Source: Sphingomonas sp. YR710
GTDB lineage: Bacteria; Pseudomonadota; Alphaproteobacteria; Sphingomonadales; Sphingomonadaceae
Direction: 5' to 3'
Length of the DNA stretch: 64,000 bases
NCBI RefSeq assembly: GCF_900101455.1
Contig: NZ_FMZJ01000001.1
Coordinates: forward strand, 310,001 to 374,000
Shown: piece after piece, positions 43,190 to 53,041 of the stretch
How positions within the stretch are numbered: the stretch's first letter is position 1
How the letters are laid out: each line of letters begins with the position of its first letter
Notes under the pieces: generated by a model
Databases searched by the model: none
The model's input: the letters and a program-made list of their open reading frames with translations, nothing else
Told to the model about the DNA's origin: nothing
Made by a program: the position numbers and the translations under genes

Positions 43190-43813
43190 ATGGCAAAGAT
43201 TCGCGTACTCATTATCGATGATTCGCTCGTGATTCGCGGCATGCTGACCAGCATCTTCGAACGCGATGACCAGATTCGGGTCGCCGGCGTAGCCGCCAGT
43301 GCGGGCGAAGCGGATGAAATTCTTGCAAAAAAGCCGGTCGATGTCGTCACGCTCGATATTACCATGCCGGGGATGGACGGGTTCGAATATCTGCCCTCGC
43401 TGGTCCGCCGCCACCTGCCGACCGTCATCGTTTCAAGCGCGACGTCGCCAGGGTCGCCAGAATCCGAAATGGCCAGCGCGCGCGGGGCGTTCGCATCGTT
43501 CCATAAAGAGCATTTGATTCGCGATGCTCGCTACTTCCTTCAATGCGTGAAGGACGCGGCGGAGCAGGAGCGTAAGACTCCCAGGCCGTTAGGTCGCGAT
43601 CCTCCGGCCATCGATCCGGTTCGCGAAGGGCCGGCCACGGCCACCGAACAACTGATTGCGGAACATGGTGATGGCCTGACAATATTCATTGCCGAGCGCA
43701 TCGCCCAGGCGACGGTTGGCAACGATTCAGCGGGCCTGGCGCGATGGCAGAGCCTGAGCCGCAAGCTCGAAGCCATACTGAACGCCCGGAAATTTCCGCC
43801 TCAAACAGTTTGA
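43190..43813 (+). CDS. Orphan response regulator receiver protein
   Basis: A 207-residue protein. Residues 1-125 form a receiver domain with the acidic pair in IIDDS, phospho-acceptor Asp in VVTLDITMPGMDG, Ser/Thr in IVSSATS and Lys in FHKEH. It is closest in style to the N-terminal half of CheB, but no methylesterase or DNA-binding domain follows, only about 80 residues that look helical (LARWQSLSRKLEAIL). No histidine kinase lies nearby. It may act by protein contact, as CheY does. Confidence 0.85.
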   Translation: MAKIRVLIIDDSLVIRGMLTSIFERDDQIRVAGVAASAGEADEILAKKPVDVVTLDITMPGMDGFEYLPSLVRRHLPTVIVSSATSPGSPESEMASARGAFASFHKEHLIRDARYFLQCVKDAAEQERKTPRPLGRDPPAIDPVREGPATATEQLIAEHGDGLTIFIAERIAQATVGNDSAGLARWQSLSRKLEAILNARKFPPQTV

Positions 43814-43881
43814 CGGGCCACACCAGAACCAGGGCGATGCCCCGCAGTGCTGGTGCAATCAGCCCGCGGATATGAGCCGGA

Positions 43882-45075
43882 TCAGGACCGATCACACTCG
43901 ACGATCGCCCCGTGCACCTCATATCCCTGAATGGGCACGCACCAGCCAACCTGCGGCCGTGACACCAGCCGGATTCCCGGGACGCGCAGCAGGGCATCGA
44001 TGAAAATGCGCGTTTCATACAGCGCAACCTGTGCTCCGGGGCAGCGATGCGGACCATCGCCAAAGCTCATCCAGCTGCCCGCCATCTTTTGTCGCGCGGA
44101 TCGGCCCGGCTCGGCTGCGAACGGGCAGTCGCCGGTCACATGATCGTCGGTGTTCGCTGCGCGCAAATCTATGCCATAGAGTTCGCCGGCCTTGATCTGT
44201 CCGCCATCGCTTGTGGAAATATCCTTCGTCGCCCTGCGGTACACAAACGAAGTGACCGGCTCGAGCCGAAGTATTTCCTCCAATATGGCAAATTGCTGCG
44301 CCTCATCGCCCTGGAGGAATTGCTCCCGTAGCGATTCATTCTCGAACATGTGCAGGGCGACCATGGCGATGAATTCGCGCGTGGTCAGCATGCCGGCGGT
44401 CGCATAGGTCAGGCATTCGATCAGAAGGCCCTTGTCGGTGTAACCCAGTTCCAGGCAGTGCGAGATGATATCATCCTTGGGATGCTTGCGCCGGGCTCGT
44501 GCCGCGCGCTGCACATCGAACAGGTTGAACATCATATGGCGGTAGAGGGTGTTCGCCTTGAACAGGAGGCCGGCAAGTCCGCTCCTGTTCTTCACGCCCT
44601 GCAACAGGAAGATGTGGCGTAACCGCTCGGAAAGCTTGGCGGGAGCGCTCTCGGTCAGGCCAATGATTTCGGCGGTTACGTCGCAGGCAAGCCGCATGCT
44701 CAAAATGTCGATCTGGCCGCGTCCTGCGGCCCGCAATTCGGCGATAAGTTCGGCGGTGGTAGCTTCCATGACCCGGTGATGGCGGTCGCGGATCGCCTTC
44801 GGCGTGAAAAAGCGGGCGAGCTGGCCACGCCGGGTCTTGTGCAATTCGCCATCCAGAAAGAAGACCGACACCTGATCGGGATTCGTCAAATCCATATCTT
44901 CGGCTGCGGTGCCGGCCTGGCGCATGCCCGGGCTGCGCAATATCTCCCGCGCAAGGCCGAAATCTGACACCATTTTGGCCCCCTTTTTCGGCTGCATGGC
45001 GCGCGCGGCGACGACAGCGGACTTGCGATCGTCGCGCGCACGCTGAACGGGACAGATGGGGGTTGGTTCATTCAC
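43882..45075 (-). CDS. Cytochrome P450
   Basis: A 397-residue soluble bacterial P450. The haem-binding loop is FGDGPHRCPG with Cys345 as thiolate ligand, and the ExxR motif is E267-I-L-R270. The I-helix reads A227-G-M-L-T-T, so the acidic residue before the conserved Thr is Leu230, which is unusual for oxygen activation. It is the last gene of a minus-strand cluster with a TauD dioxygenase and an amidohydrolase. No ferredoxin or reductase gene is adjacent, so electrons must come from elsewhere. Confidence 0.92.
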   Translation of the reverse strand: MNEPTPICPVQRARDDRKSAVVAARAMQPKKGAKMVSDFGLAREILRSPGMRQAGTAAEDMDLTNPDQVSVFFLDGELHKTRRGQLARFFTPKAIRDRHHRVMEATTAELIAELRAAGRGQIDILSMRLACDVTAEIIGLTESAPAKLSERLRHIFLLQGVKNRSGLAGLLFKANTLYRHMMFNLFDVQRAARARRKHPKDDIISHCLELGYTDKGLLIECLTYATAGMLTTREFIAMVALHMFENESLREQFLQGDEAQQFAILEEILRLEPVTSFVYRRATKDISTSDGGQIKAGELYGIDLRAANTDDHVTGDCPFAAEPGRSARQKMAGSWMSFGDGPHRCPGAQVALYETRIFIDALLRVPGIRLVSRPQVGWCVPIQGYEVHGAIVECDRS

Positions 45076-45087
45076 CTGACGGCGTCC

Positions 45088-45975
45088 TTAAACTGGCTCG
45101 GCCTCGGCATAAGTCGGAATGTCGCCCAGCTTCTTCATATATTGCCGGAGCTCATTGTAAGGCGCGTGTATCTTGCGCAACGTCCGGACAGGGCCGCCGC
45201 CTTCGACATAATGGCGGCTGTGCTGGATCGACATATTATCCCAGATCACGAGATCCCGGGTGCGCCAGTGATGCTCGATGATGCATTCGGGTTTGTAAAT
45301 ATGCGCGAACAATGTGTCGAGCAGCGCATCGCTTTCGCTCTTCGGAAGCCCGATAATCTCGCGCGTCTGCTGTTCGCAAACGTACAGCATGGTTTCGCCG
45401 GTGCGTGGATGCTTCATGGCGATCGGCGTAACTGTTTCGTGTGATCGCGCCCAATCGGGCTGGATCAGTTCAGCCTCATATGTGGTGCGTCCCCGCCCCT
45501 GCTGGCCGCTTTCGTGGCGGGCACTGAGCCCCTTGACGCGCTCCTTAATGTCTTCGGGAAGCACCTTCCAGGAATGGACGGTATTGACGAAGGTCGTCGG
45601 GGCTGCGCCCGGCTCGACCTCGACGCCGTAAAGCGACGGCGTCTGGAAGGGCATTTCAGACCAGTGCATGTCGATATGGTAAAGGAGGCGTCCATAAGGC
45701 GCGCCGCCTTCTTCTTCCTTGTTGGAAATATAGCCGAAGCCGTCAGTGTTGATGCCGTTAAGCTTCGACATGTCTCCGCCATAATGCAGGGTTTCGATCA
45801 CCCTGTGCTGGGTCGCGACATCGACATCGACATCGCGGAAGACAAGAACACCGGTCTGGTCAAATGCCTGGCACATCTGCCGCCAGGCATCGGTGCTGAT
45901 ATCGCCCATGAGATCGATACCCTGGACCTCGGAACCCACGGTCGGGCTGATTTTGCGAATGTGAAGTTGCGTCAT
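45088..45975 (-). CDS. TauD/TfdA family Fe(II)/2-oxoglutarate dioxygenase (copy 1)
   Basis: A 295-residue oxygenase that couples 2-oxoglutarate decarboxylation to substrate hydroxylation. The iron ligands are HID in LLYHIDMHWSE and the distal His in IQHSRHYVEG; the 2-oxoglutarate Arg is in RTLRKIH. It shares HPRTGETMLYVCEQQT with the second TauD gene at 47.6 kb, so the two are paralogues on opposite strands. It lies 12 bp upstream of the P450 gene and 55 bp downstream of the amidohydrolase gene, in one operon. Confidence 0.9.
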   Translation of the reverse strand: MTQLHIRKISPTVGSEVQGIDLMGDISTDAWRQMCQAFDQTGVLVFRDVDVDVATQHRVIETLHYGGDMSKLNGINTDGFGYISNKEEEGGAPYGRLLYHIDMHWSEMPFQTPSLYGVEVEPGAAPTTFVNTVHSWKVLPEDIKERVKGLSARHESGQQGRGRTTYEAELIQPDWARSHETVTPIAMKHPRTGETMLYVCEQQTREIIGLPKSESDALLDTLFAHIYKPECIIEHHWRTRDLVIWDNMSIQHSRHYVEGGGPVRTLRKIHAPYNELRQYMKKLGDIPTYAEAEPV

Positions 45976-46030
45976 AGCCTCATTCCTCGCCCAGGCATCG
46001 CGCCCAGGCCTTGATGTTAGGTTGGATCGA

Positions 46031-47329
46031 TTAGGCCGCCATGGCCGGTTGCCGGGCGATCGCCTCGCCAACCGTGTGCGAGAAGCTGACCGCCGGCAGT
46101 TCCTCCCGTGCCACCGGGGTGCCCATTTCCTCGACCGTCGGGCCGACCCGGTCCGCGATTTTCTGCAGCATGTCGAGATCGAAGCCATAGAGTTTCGCTG
46201 CGTTGAGCGACGTCATCGCGCGCACTTCCGCTTCCGGCAGGTCGTGGAACAGCAACCGCACGGCAAGGTTGTTATGCGGGAAGCTGCCTTCGTGGTGCGG
46301 ATAGTCACTGCCCCACATGATCCGGTCGATGCCCAGCGTGTGGCGCACATCCAGATCCTTGCGCACCAGAAGCGACGGGGCGATGTGCATGTTATTGTGC
46401 CAATGTTCGGACGGCAACTTGGCCATGCCTTCCACCGCGCGGTGGTAAAGCGGATAGGCGATCGTGCCCTTCTGCCGCCCCATGATCACCGATCCGTCAA
46501 GACGCTTCAACTCATCGGGAATCCAGGCACAGCCGGTTTCGGTAATGACGAATTGCAGATCCGGGAAGCGCTCGAAAACGCCGCCTATCATCAGGTGCGG
46601 AAGCGTCCGCTGAATGAACTGCGCGGTTTCATAGACCCCAATCGCCACTGCGGCAGGCCCGGTCAGCTCGGTTTCCGGCGGACCGACGCTCGCCGCATGG
46701 CGATGGACCGGCATCCCATAATCGCTGCAAGCCTTCCAGAACGGATCGAGGCGGCGTTCATAGAGGTTCACGATCGAAAGCTGGTGGTCCGAGGGGACGA
46801 GGATTCCCGCAAGCCCCTGCTCCTTCGCCCATTTCACTTCGGCGATGGCATCGTCGAGATCGTTGAGAAACACTTGCGCAAGACCGGCGCGGCGCCCCGG
46901 AGCCTTCTTGCAGAAATCCACCAGCCACCGATTGTGCGCCTGCACGCCCGCCCACAACAAGCGATAGTCCGCAGCATTGGTGGGGGAGGGGGCGGTCACC
47001 GCGCCCGAGGGATAGAATGGCGGAACCGTGTTGGGGTAAATGACTTCGGCCACCGTGCCCTGGCCTTCCAGGATCGTGACGCGCTCCTCGCTCTCCCAAT
47101 TATACGGGGACGAAGCTGATGAAACGCCGATGCGCAGCCCTTCGTCGTCGGTGTCGGCCAGTTCCTTGTCGAAATCGGCCCAGGGATCATGGAAGTCCTT
47201 CGCCCAAGTTTCGAACTCGCCGTGGAATTCGCCGGCGAGATAAGGCTTGTAATCACGAATGCTGGCACCGGCATGGCCGTCGGCGTTAATCAGAACATAA
47301 TTGCGGGATTTCGATGGGGCGCTATCCAT
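46031..47329 (-). CDS. Amidohydrolase of the ACMSD/Amidohydro_2 family
   Basis: A 432-residue TIM-barrel metallohydrolase or decarboxylase. Visible parts are the N-terminal metal motif NADGHAG, a metal His in MPVHRHAAS, FERFPDLQFVITETG, and the C-terminal acid in IMWGSDYPHHEGSFPHNN. Such proteins decarboxylate or hydrolyse aromatic acids and lactones in catabolism. It is first in the operon amidohydrolase-TauD-P450. Start ATG 47329 has AGGAT upstream. It is divergent from the second TauD across 254 bp, where the promoters must lie. Confidence 0.9.
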   Translation of the reverse strand: MDSAPSKSRNYVLINADGHAGASIRDYKPYLAGEFHGEFETWAKDFHDPWADFDKELADTDDEGLRIGVSSASSPYNWESEERVTILEGQGTVAEVIYPNTVPPFYPSGAVTAPSPTNAADYRLLWAGVQAHNRWLVDFCKKAPGRRAGLAQVFLNDLDDAIAEVKWAKEQGLAGILVPSDHQLSIVNLYERRLDPFWKACSDYGMPVHRHAASVGPPETELTGPAAVAIGVYETAQFIQRTLPHLMIGGVFERFPDLQFVITETGCAWIPDELKRLDGSVIMGRQKGTIAYPLYHRAVEGMAKLPSEHWHNNMHIAPSLLVRKDLDVRHTLGIDRIMWGSDYPHHEGSFPHNNLAVRLLFHDLPEAEVRAMTSLNAAKLYGFDLDMLQKIADRVGPTVEEMGTPVAREELPAVSFSHTVGEAIARQPAMAA

Positions 47330-47583
47330 AATTCTATCCTCCAGGCAGAACGGGCGGCGGAAAATCGGAACGCCGGGCCGGCGATCCGCAATCCTTCGCA
47401 CCAGTTTGACGGGGCTCTCCTCCCCGCTTGAAACATAGTATGTGCTATATTTTCCTCCCCAAAATTGACGCCGGTCAAAATTGCGGAACCCGATTTCTTG
47501 TAGGCTGCGTCCAAGCTGGCTGAGGAGCCAAGTGCGCCCGATCAGCGGCGGATGCTCCGAAGCCGTGATTGGAGGATTGCAGT

Positions 47584-48441
47584 ATGACACATCTGGAAGT
47601 GCGGGATCTTTCCCCGGAATTTGGCGCCGAAATCATTGGTTTCGACCCGAAGGCGCCGCTGGACGACGCCACCCGCGACGAACTGCGTCACCTGTTCGAC
47701 ACCAGGCGCCTGCTGCTGTTCCGTAATATGGACCTTTCGCACGAAGAGCAGGCACGGATCTGCACCATGCTTATTCGCAAGGGTGAGGCCGAGACCATCG
47801 AAGCGATGGGATCGCGCGAATCGTTCATCTCGAACAAGCTTGACGATGGGGTCGCGCCGTTCGGCCGCCTGCAATTCCATGGCGATACGATGTGGGCGGA
47901 CAATCCTTATCAGGTGCTTTCGCTATATGGCGCCGACGTTGGCAACCCCGTGGCGCCGACCACCTTCGTCGACGCAGTTAGCGCGTGGAAAACCTTGCCC
48001 GACGATCTGCGCCGGCGCGCCGAGGGCCATGAAGTACTGCAGACCGCCGGTGCCGTGCGGCGCGGCGACATGTCCAGCGTGCTGCTTACCGAAGTCGAAA
48101 ATCCGCCGAGCACGGTTACCCGGATCAATTACACACATCCGCGCACTGGTGAGACCGTTCTGCACATCTGCGAACAGATGACGAAGAACGTGCTGGGCAT
48201 GCCGGAAGCAGAAAGCGAAGAATTGCTCACCAGCTTGTTCAAGCACCTTTACCGCGCCGATCGCCAGCTCGAACACAACTGGCGCAAAGGCGACTTTGTG
48301 GTGTTCGATAATATCGCGCTCCAGCATTCGCGCGGTCGGGTCACGAAGGAGGGGCCGGCGCGAACCCTGCGGAAGGTGGCCAGCCCCATGCCCAGGCTGC
48401 GCCCCGATCAGATGCCCCGGTGGAAAGCGGAGGCGGCATAA
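47584..48441 (+). CDS. TauD/TfdA family Fe(II)/2-oxoglutarate dioxygenase (copy 2)
   Basis: A 285-residue paralogue of the minus-strand dioxygenase. It has the HxD iron motif in LQFHGDTMWAD, the distal His in LQHSRGRV, and the 2-oxoglutarate Arg in RTLRKVAS. The stretch THPRTGETVLHICEQMTKN matches copy 1 closely. A GGAGG site sits 9 bases before the ATG. It heads a plus-strand operon with the NTF2-like gene and probably acts on the same compound class as its divergent neighbours. Confidence 0.9.
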   Translation: MTHLEVRDLSPEFGAEIIGFDPKAPLDDATRDELRHLFDTRRLLLFRNMDLSHEEQARICTMLIRKGEAETIEAMGSRESFISNKLDDGVAPFGRLQFHGDTMWADNPYQVLSLYGADVGNPVAPTTFVDAVSAWKTLPDDLRRRAEGHEVLQTAGAVRRGDMSSVLLTEVENPPSTVTRINYTHPRTGETVLHICEQMTKNVLGMPEAESEELLTSLFKHLYRADRQLEHNWRKGDFVVFDNIALQHSRGRVTKEGPARTLRKVASPMPRLRPDQMPRWKAEAA

Positions 48442-48508
48442 GCCGTCCCTGATCGTGCGGTAGCTCGAGCGTGCCGACCCCGGCACGTTCGAGGAGAGGA
48501 GCGAGAAA

Positions 48509-49390
48509 ATGAAGGTGATTGAAATCGATTCGGAACTTCTGCGTGAATATGCAGAGGCGTCCATCCACGCCGGAACCGAAGCGTGGACGCATATGGAGGC
48601 CGAATTCGTCGGTAACGTCGATGGTCTGATGAAGACTTTGGTCAGCAAGGAGCCGCTGGCCTATACGATCGTCCCGGAGATATTTCCCGACGGCAGTGTC
48701 AAGTCACCGATCAGCAGCACATTCAAGGGGGTCCGCGAATGTTACGTCTTCGTACGCGGGCGCAGTGACCTGCTGAATGTCGAGTTGGTGAACGAGATCC
48801 GCGGCGGATGGTATGATTTCCAGGTTGGCGTCAATACCGGTCGTGTCAGAGGTCAGGACAAGATCACAAACAGCGTCACGATCGGTATCTTTCCCGTTTC
48901 CAAGGGCAAGGGCATTACCGGGGAACTGGTGTGGGTGATGACGCCGCGTGAAAGGCTGGGCACCGGCCCCGCCCCGACCGAGCCCGCGCTTGAAGGCTTC
49001 GCCGGGCGCCGCCAATTGCTGACTTTGCACAAGCAGTTCCTCGATGGCTATCGCGCCAACGACGTCGAGGCTGTGCTCGAAACGATGAACGACGGCATTC
49101 AGGCGAATATCCGCAACTATGTCAACGATACGGGCACGCTGATCGGTATCGAGAGCAAGAGCGACTACCGGGCCTATCTGAAGGAATTCTTCGCCAGATT
49201 CGAAGTGCTGAAGGTCGATCATCTGCAGCGGCTGACCGAGGACTGGTACCTGTTTGCCGAATCGCGGTTCGAACTGCGCGAGCGGAGCGGGCAGGGGCGA
49301 GAATTCGGAATACATACGGCCGAATTCTTTGTTCCGGCAAAGGATAACCGTATCATCGTGCAGACCGGGCATGGAACCGATCTACCGTGA
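48509..49390 (+). CDS. Two-domain NTF2/SnoaL-like protein
   Basis: A 293-residue cytosolic protein with no signal peptide. The C-terminal half is a SnoaL/NTF2-like cone fold (LLTLHKQFLDGYRANDVEAV, then SKSDYRAYLKEFFARFEV). The N-terminal half may be a second, diverged copy (MKTLVSKEPLAYTIVPE, GVRECYVFVRG). Such domains bind or isomerise small hydrophobic substrates, and they are common in catabolic clusters of aromatic or steroid-like compounds. It follows the TauD gene by 67 bp with a GAGGAG site. Confidence 0.75.
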   Translation: MKVIEIDSELLREYAEASIHAGTEAWTHMEAEFVGNVDGLMKTLVSKEPLAYTIVPEIFPDGSVKSPISSTFKGVRECYVFVRGRSDLLNVELVNEIRGGWYDFQVGVNTGRVRGQDKITNSVTIGIFPVSKGKGITGELVWVMTPRERLGTGPAPTEPALEGFAGRRQLLTLHKQFLDGYRANDVEAVLETMNDGIQANIRNYVNDTGTLIGIESKSDYRAYLKEFFARFEVLKVDHLQRLTEDWYLFAESRFELRERSGQGREFGIHTAEFFVPAKDNRIIVQTGHGTDLP

Positions 49391-49573
49391 TCGGGGCATC
49401 GACCTGAAACATCGACACCTGATCGATTTCGGCCGGGTGGGAGGGCGTCCTGAACCTCGGTGACAGTCCACTGAATTGCCGTTCCCCGGCGGTTCCGGCT
49501 CGCGCGTTGCAGAGCACCGGATCGGGAACCGCCTAAAACGCTCGGCCGTTGTCAGTCTTCCAATGCCGAAGGT

Positions 49574-50299
49574 TTAGCCGTCTCGCGCCGGATCGCGCTT
49601 CGTCAGGCGCAGCCAGGACAACAGGAAGGGCCGGAGAATCGGCGATAAGCCGTTGGGCGTCTCGATATCGATGTTCAGCTGTTTGAACCGCCAATAAATC
49701 ATCACGCTCATGGTCGCTGCATAGAAGCACCAGACCGAGGCGAAGCTATAGGCTTTGACGATCTGCACGATTGTAAGCACGATCACGTTCAGCACGCCAT
49801 AGGCCTTCACGACGTGATGGGTCGACAGCAGCAGCGCGCCGCATGTCGCGAGGATATACAGGCAGGATACCCAAAAGCTGCCCGTCATCGCATTATGATA
49901 GCCGATCGAATTATGTTCGACGACAATCTGGCTTGGCAGGAAGATTAACCCAAAGACATCCCAGGCAAAGACCAGCGCCCCGATACAGGTCAGCCCGAGG
50001 ATCGATTTGCGGCGCCAGCCGGGCGGCTCCATCAGCATGACCGCGATCGGCATCAACAGCGGGAGGACGCCCTGCGCATAGAGCATGAACAGGAAGCCGA
50101 CATGGTCGAGCGCGAGCTTGTTGATCCACCCGTCCAGGCCAAGCCAGACCATGCCCTCGGTGAACTGGTGCACCGCGAACAACATTGGCACCGCGGCGAA
50201 CAGCAGGGTGCGCGGCTCGCGCACGTGCCGGAGCGTCGCTATGCCGATCAAACCGATCACGCCGGAGGCGATAAAGCTGGACGTGGCCGAAAAGCACAT
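49574..50299 (-). CDS. DUF6629 family multi-pass membrane protein
   Basis: A 241-residue inner-membrane protein with about seven hydrophobic helices and the characteristic N-terminus MCFSATSSFIASGVIGLIG. HQFTEGMVWLGLDGW contains conserved His, Glu and Trp of this family. No function is known. ATG 50299 has GAGAGAAT upstream. A longer open frame runs back through a (CA)n(CT)n tract, but its translation there is Cys-Val repeats and is not credible. Confidence 0.8.
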   Translation of the reverse strand: MCFSATSSFIASGVIGLIGIATLRHVREPRTLLFAAVPMLFAVHQFTEGMVWLGLDGWINKLALDHVGFLFMLYAQGVLPLLMPIAVMLMEPPGWRRKSILGLTCIGALVFAWDVFGLIFLPSQIVVEHNSIGYHNAMTGSFWVSCLYILATCGALLLSTHHVVKAYGVLNVIVLTIVQIVKAYSFASVWCFYAATMSVMIYWRFKQLNIDIETPNGLSPILRPFLLSWLRLTKRDPARDG

Positions 50300-50699
<400 letters not shown>

Positions 50700-52067
50700 A
50701 TGACCCGTCCACCTTTCCTGATCGCGGCCATCCTGGCCAGCCTCGCGGTTCCGGTGTTCTCGCAGGAACTTTTGCTCGACGGCGATTGGGATGGCGGGGT
50801 GCGCGTGGCGGCTGGCTCGGAATTGCCGCTGACCTTGCACCTGCGGGGCGGCGCATCGACGATGGATAGCCCCGATCAGGGCGCAGCCAATGTGCAGTTG
50901 ATCGTCACGCGCCAGGGGGACGACATCATCGTCGAGGTACCATCGGCAAAGGGCGTGTTCACGCTCAGGCCGGCGGCCGACGGACTGAGCCTCGCCGGCA
51001 GCCTCGCGCAGCGCGGCGCGCATTTGCCGGCGCATTTCGCTCGGCGGGTGGCGGGCGCCCCTGTGCCGAACCGCGATCGGCCCCAGATGCCGAAGCCACC
51101 CTTTCCTTATGGTGCCAAGGAGGTTCAGGTCCCCAGCGACCCCGGCGTCATTCTCTCGGGCACGCTGATCCGGCCGGCGGGCGCCGGACCGCGGCCGGCC
51201 GTCGTGCTGATCGCCGGTTCCGGCCCGCAGAACCGGGATGAGACCGTATCGGGGCACAAGCCCTTCCTGATCATTGCCGATCGGCTTGCCCGCGCGGGGA
51301 TCGTGGTGCTGCGTTATGACAAGCGCGGGGTGGGCGAATCGTCGGGCGACTATCGCGGCGCCACGGCGGCGGATTTCGCTACCGATGGGCGGGCGGCGCT
51401 CGCATGGCTCCGGCGGCAACCCGGCATTGATCCGAACCGGATCGGCCTGATCGGCCACAGCGAAGGCGCGGAGATTGCCCCTGAGATCGCTCGCGGAAAT
51501 CCCGATGTCGCCTTTCTCGTCTTGCTCGCGCCGCCTGGCGTTCGCGGCGATCAGGTGCTGCTCACCCAGAAGCGCGCGATAGAGCTGGCCAGTGGTATGC
51601 CCGCCGACATCGTCGACCAGAGCATGGCCAACGAGACCGACCTGATCGCCGCCGTCAAGGCCTCGCCCGATGCCGACACCGTCCGTGCGAAGGTCTCGAC
51701 CTTGCTGGTGGCGCGCGGCGTGTCGGCCGAACGGGCGACTGCGATCGCCGCCGATGCCGCATCGCCGGCGTTTCGCGAGCTGCTCGATCGGGATCCGGTG
51801 CCGGCGCTGAAGATGCTCGATCAACCCGTGCTGGTGATTGCCGGCGCGCGCGATCTTCAGGTGCTGCCGGACGTGAACCTGCCGCCGATCCGCGCGGCTC
51901 TGGCTGGCAATCGGCACGCCCGTATCGTGCTGATGCCGGGGCTCAACCATCTGCTCCAGCCCGCAACCACCGGCACCCCGCAGGAATATGTGGCGATACC
52001 AACGACGATCGATCCGGCGGTACTCGATCTGATCGAGCATTGGGTGACGGCTGAGACGAAACGCTGA
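50700..52067 (+). CDS. Secreted alpha/beta hydrolase
   Basis: A 455-residue exported hydrolase. A signal peptide (MTRPPFLIAAILASLAVPVFS) is followed by an about 110-residue beta-rich N-terminal domain, then an alpha/beta hydrolase fold with nucleophile Ser in IGHSEGAEIAPE, acid Asp in VIAGARDLQVLP, and His in PGLNHLLQPA. The oxyanion region is IAGSGPQNRDET. It resembles acylpeptide hydrolase-like esterases. The substrate is unknown. The start at 50700 gives the signal peptide directly. Confidence 0.88.
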   Translation: MTRPPFLIAAILASLAVPVFSQELLLDGDWDGGVRVAAGSELPLTLHLRGGASTMDSPDQGAANVQLIVTRQGDDIIVEVPSAKGVFTLRPAADGLSLAGSLAQRGAHLPAHFARRVAGAPVPNRDRPQMPKPPFPYGAKEVQVPSDPGVILSGTLIRPAGAGPRPAVVLIAGSGPQNRDETVSGHKPFLIIADRLARAGIVVLRYDKRGVGESSGDYRGATAADFATDGRAALAWLRRQPGIDPNRIGLIGHSEGAEIAPEIARGNPDVAFLVLLAPPGVRGDQVLLTQKRAIELASGMPADIVDQSMANETDLIAAVKASPDADTVRAKVSTLLVARGVSAERATAIAADAASPAFRELLDRDPVPALKMLDQPVLVIAGARDLQVLPDVNLPPIRAALAGNRHARIVLMPGLNHLLQPATTGTPQEYVAIPTTIDPAVLDLIEHWVTAETKR

Positions 52068-52075
52068 CGCGCCTT

Positions 52076-53041
52076 TCAGACCGGGCGGGCCCCGCGGGTG
52101 ACGGGTGAAACATACCCCGGATCATGTGCGAAGGGCAGGGGGCGGCCATCACGCAGCGCCGCGAGGATACTGCCAAAATCGGTGCGCGCCCGAAAGCCCA
52201 GCAAGCGTTCGGCGCGGCCGGGATCGTAAATGCGGCCGATGCTGGCCGGTAGCCGCCAGCCGCGCGCGGCATAAAGGTCTGCCGCTTCCGGATAATATCG
52301 GGCGATGACGGCCGCCGCATCCTGTTTGAGTGCGGGACCATCGCCGCGCGCAAAGGCGATTGGCGCGGACAGGACGAACGTCTCGCAACCGAGCGCCGGC
52401 GCTCGATCGAGCGCGAGCAGATGTGCCTCGGCCGCATCCTCCACGGTCAGGCGCCGGTTAAGGAATTCGTTTGCCTTCAAATTGGGACCGTCGAGCGCAT
52501 CGATCGTGTCATCGTCCTCTGGGAAGAAGCGTCCGGTGCGCAGGATCATGCAGGCGAGGCCATGGTCGCGGTGATAGAGGCGGCACAGCCCCTCGGCCGC
52601 GAGCTTCGTCACCCCGTAAATGTTGCGTGGCGCGAGCGGCCCGAAATCCTCGTCCAGCCAGATCGCGGATGGCCCGGCTTCATCCCGGATCGCGTCGGTG
52701 ATCATCAGCGATGTGGTGGATGTGAAGAGGAACCGGTCATGACCCGCCTCGGCTGCGGCCTCGAGCAGGTTGAGCGTACCGGTGACGTTGACATCGATAA
52801 ATGCCTGTGCGGCAAAGCGGGCGATATCAGGCTTATGCAGCGCTCCGGCGTGGATGACGGCCTCGATCCCATAGTCGCCGAACGTCCGGTCAATCAGCAG
52901 CCTGTCGGCCACCGACCCGATGATATCCGTGTTTGCCCCCGGCACAACGTCTATGCCCAGGACATCATGGCCGCTGGCGCGCAGGCGGGTTGCGAGGAAA
53001 CGGGCCAGCCATCCCGAGGAACCGGTGAGAAGTAAGCGCAT
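52076..53041 (-). CDS. NAD-dependent epimerase/dehydratase (extended SDR)
   Basis: A 321-residue extended short-chain dehydrogenase. It has the nucleotide-binding motif LLLTGSSGWLARFLA, VIHAGALHKPD, the serine of FTSTTSLMI, and the catalytic YGVTK. The later region (RTGRFFPEDDDT, TVEDAAEAHLLAL) is typical of sugar-nucleotide epimerases. It converges on the hydrolase gene with an 8-bp gap between stops. A role in polysaccharide sugar synthesis is possible but not shown by neighbours. Confidence 0.88.
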   Translation of the reverse strand: MRLLLTGSSGWLARFLATRLRASGHDVLGIDVVPGANTDIIGSVADRLLIDRTFGDYGIEAVIHAGALHKPDIARFAAQAFIDVNVTGTLNLLEAAAEAGHDRFLFTSTTSLMITDAIRDEAGPSAIWLDEDFGPLAPRNIYGVTKLAAEGLCRLYHRDHGLACMILRTGRFFPEDDDTIDALDGPNLKANEFLNRRLTVEDAAEAHLLALDRAPALGCETFVLSAPIAFARGDGPALKQDAAAVIARYYPEAADLYAARGWRLPASIGRIYDPGRAERLLGFRARTDFGSILAALRDGRPLPFAHDPGYVSPVTRGARPV

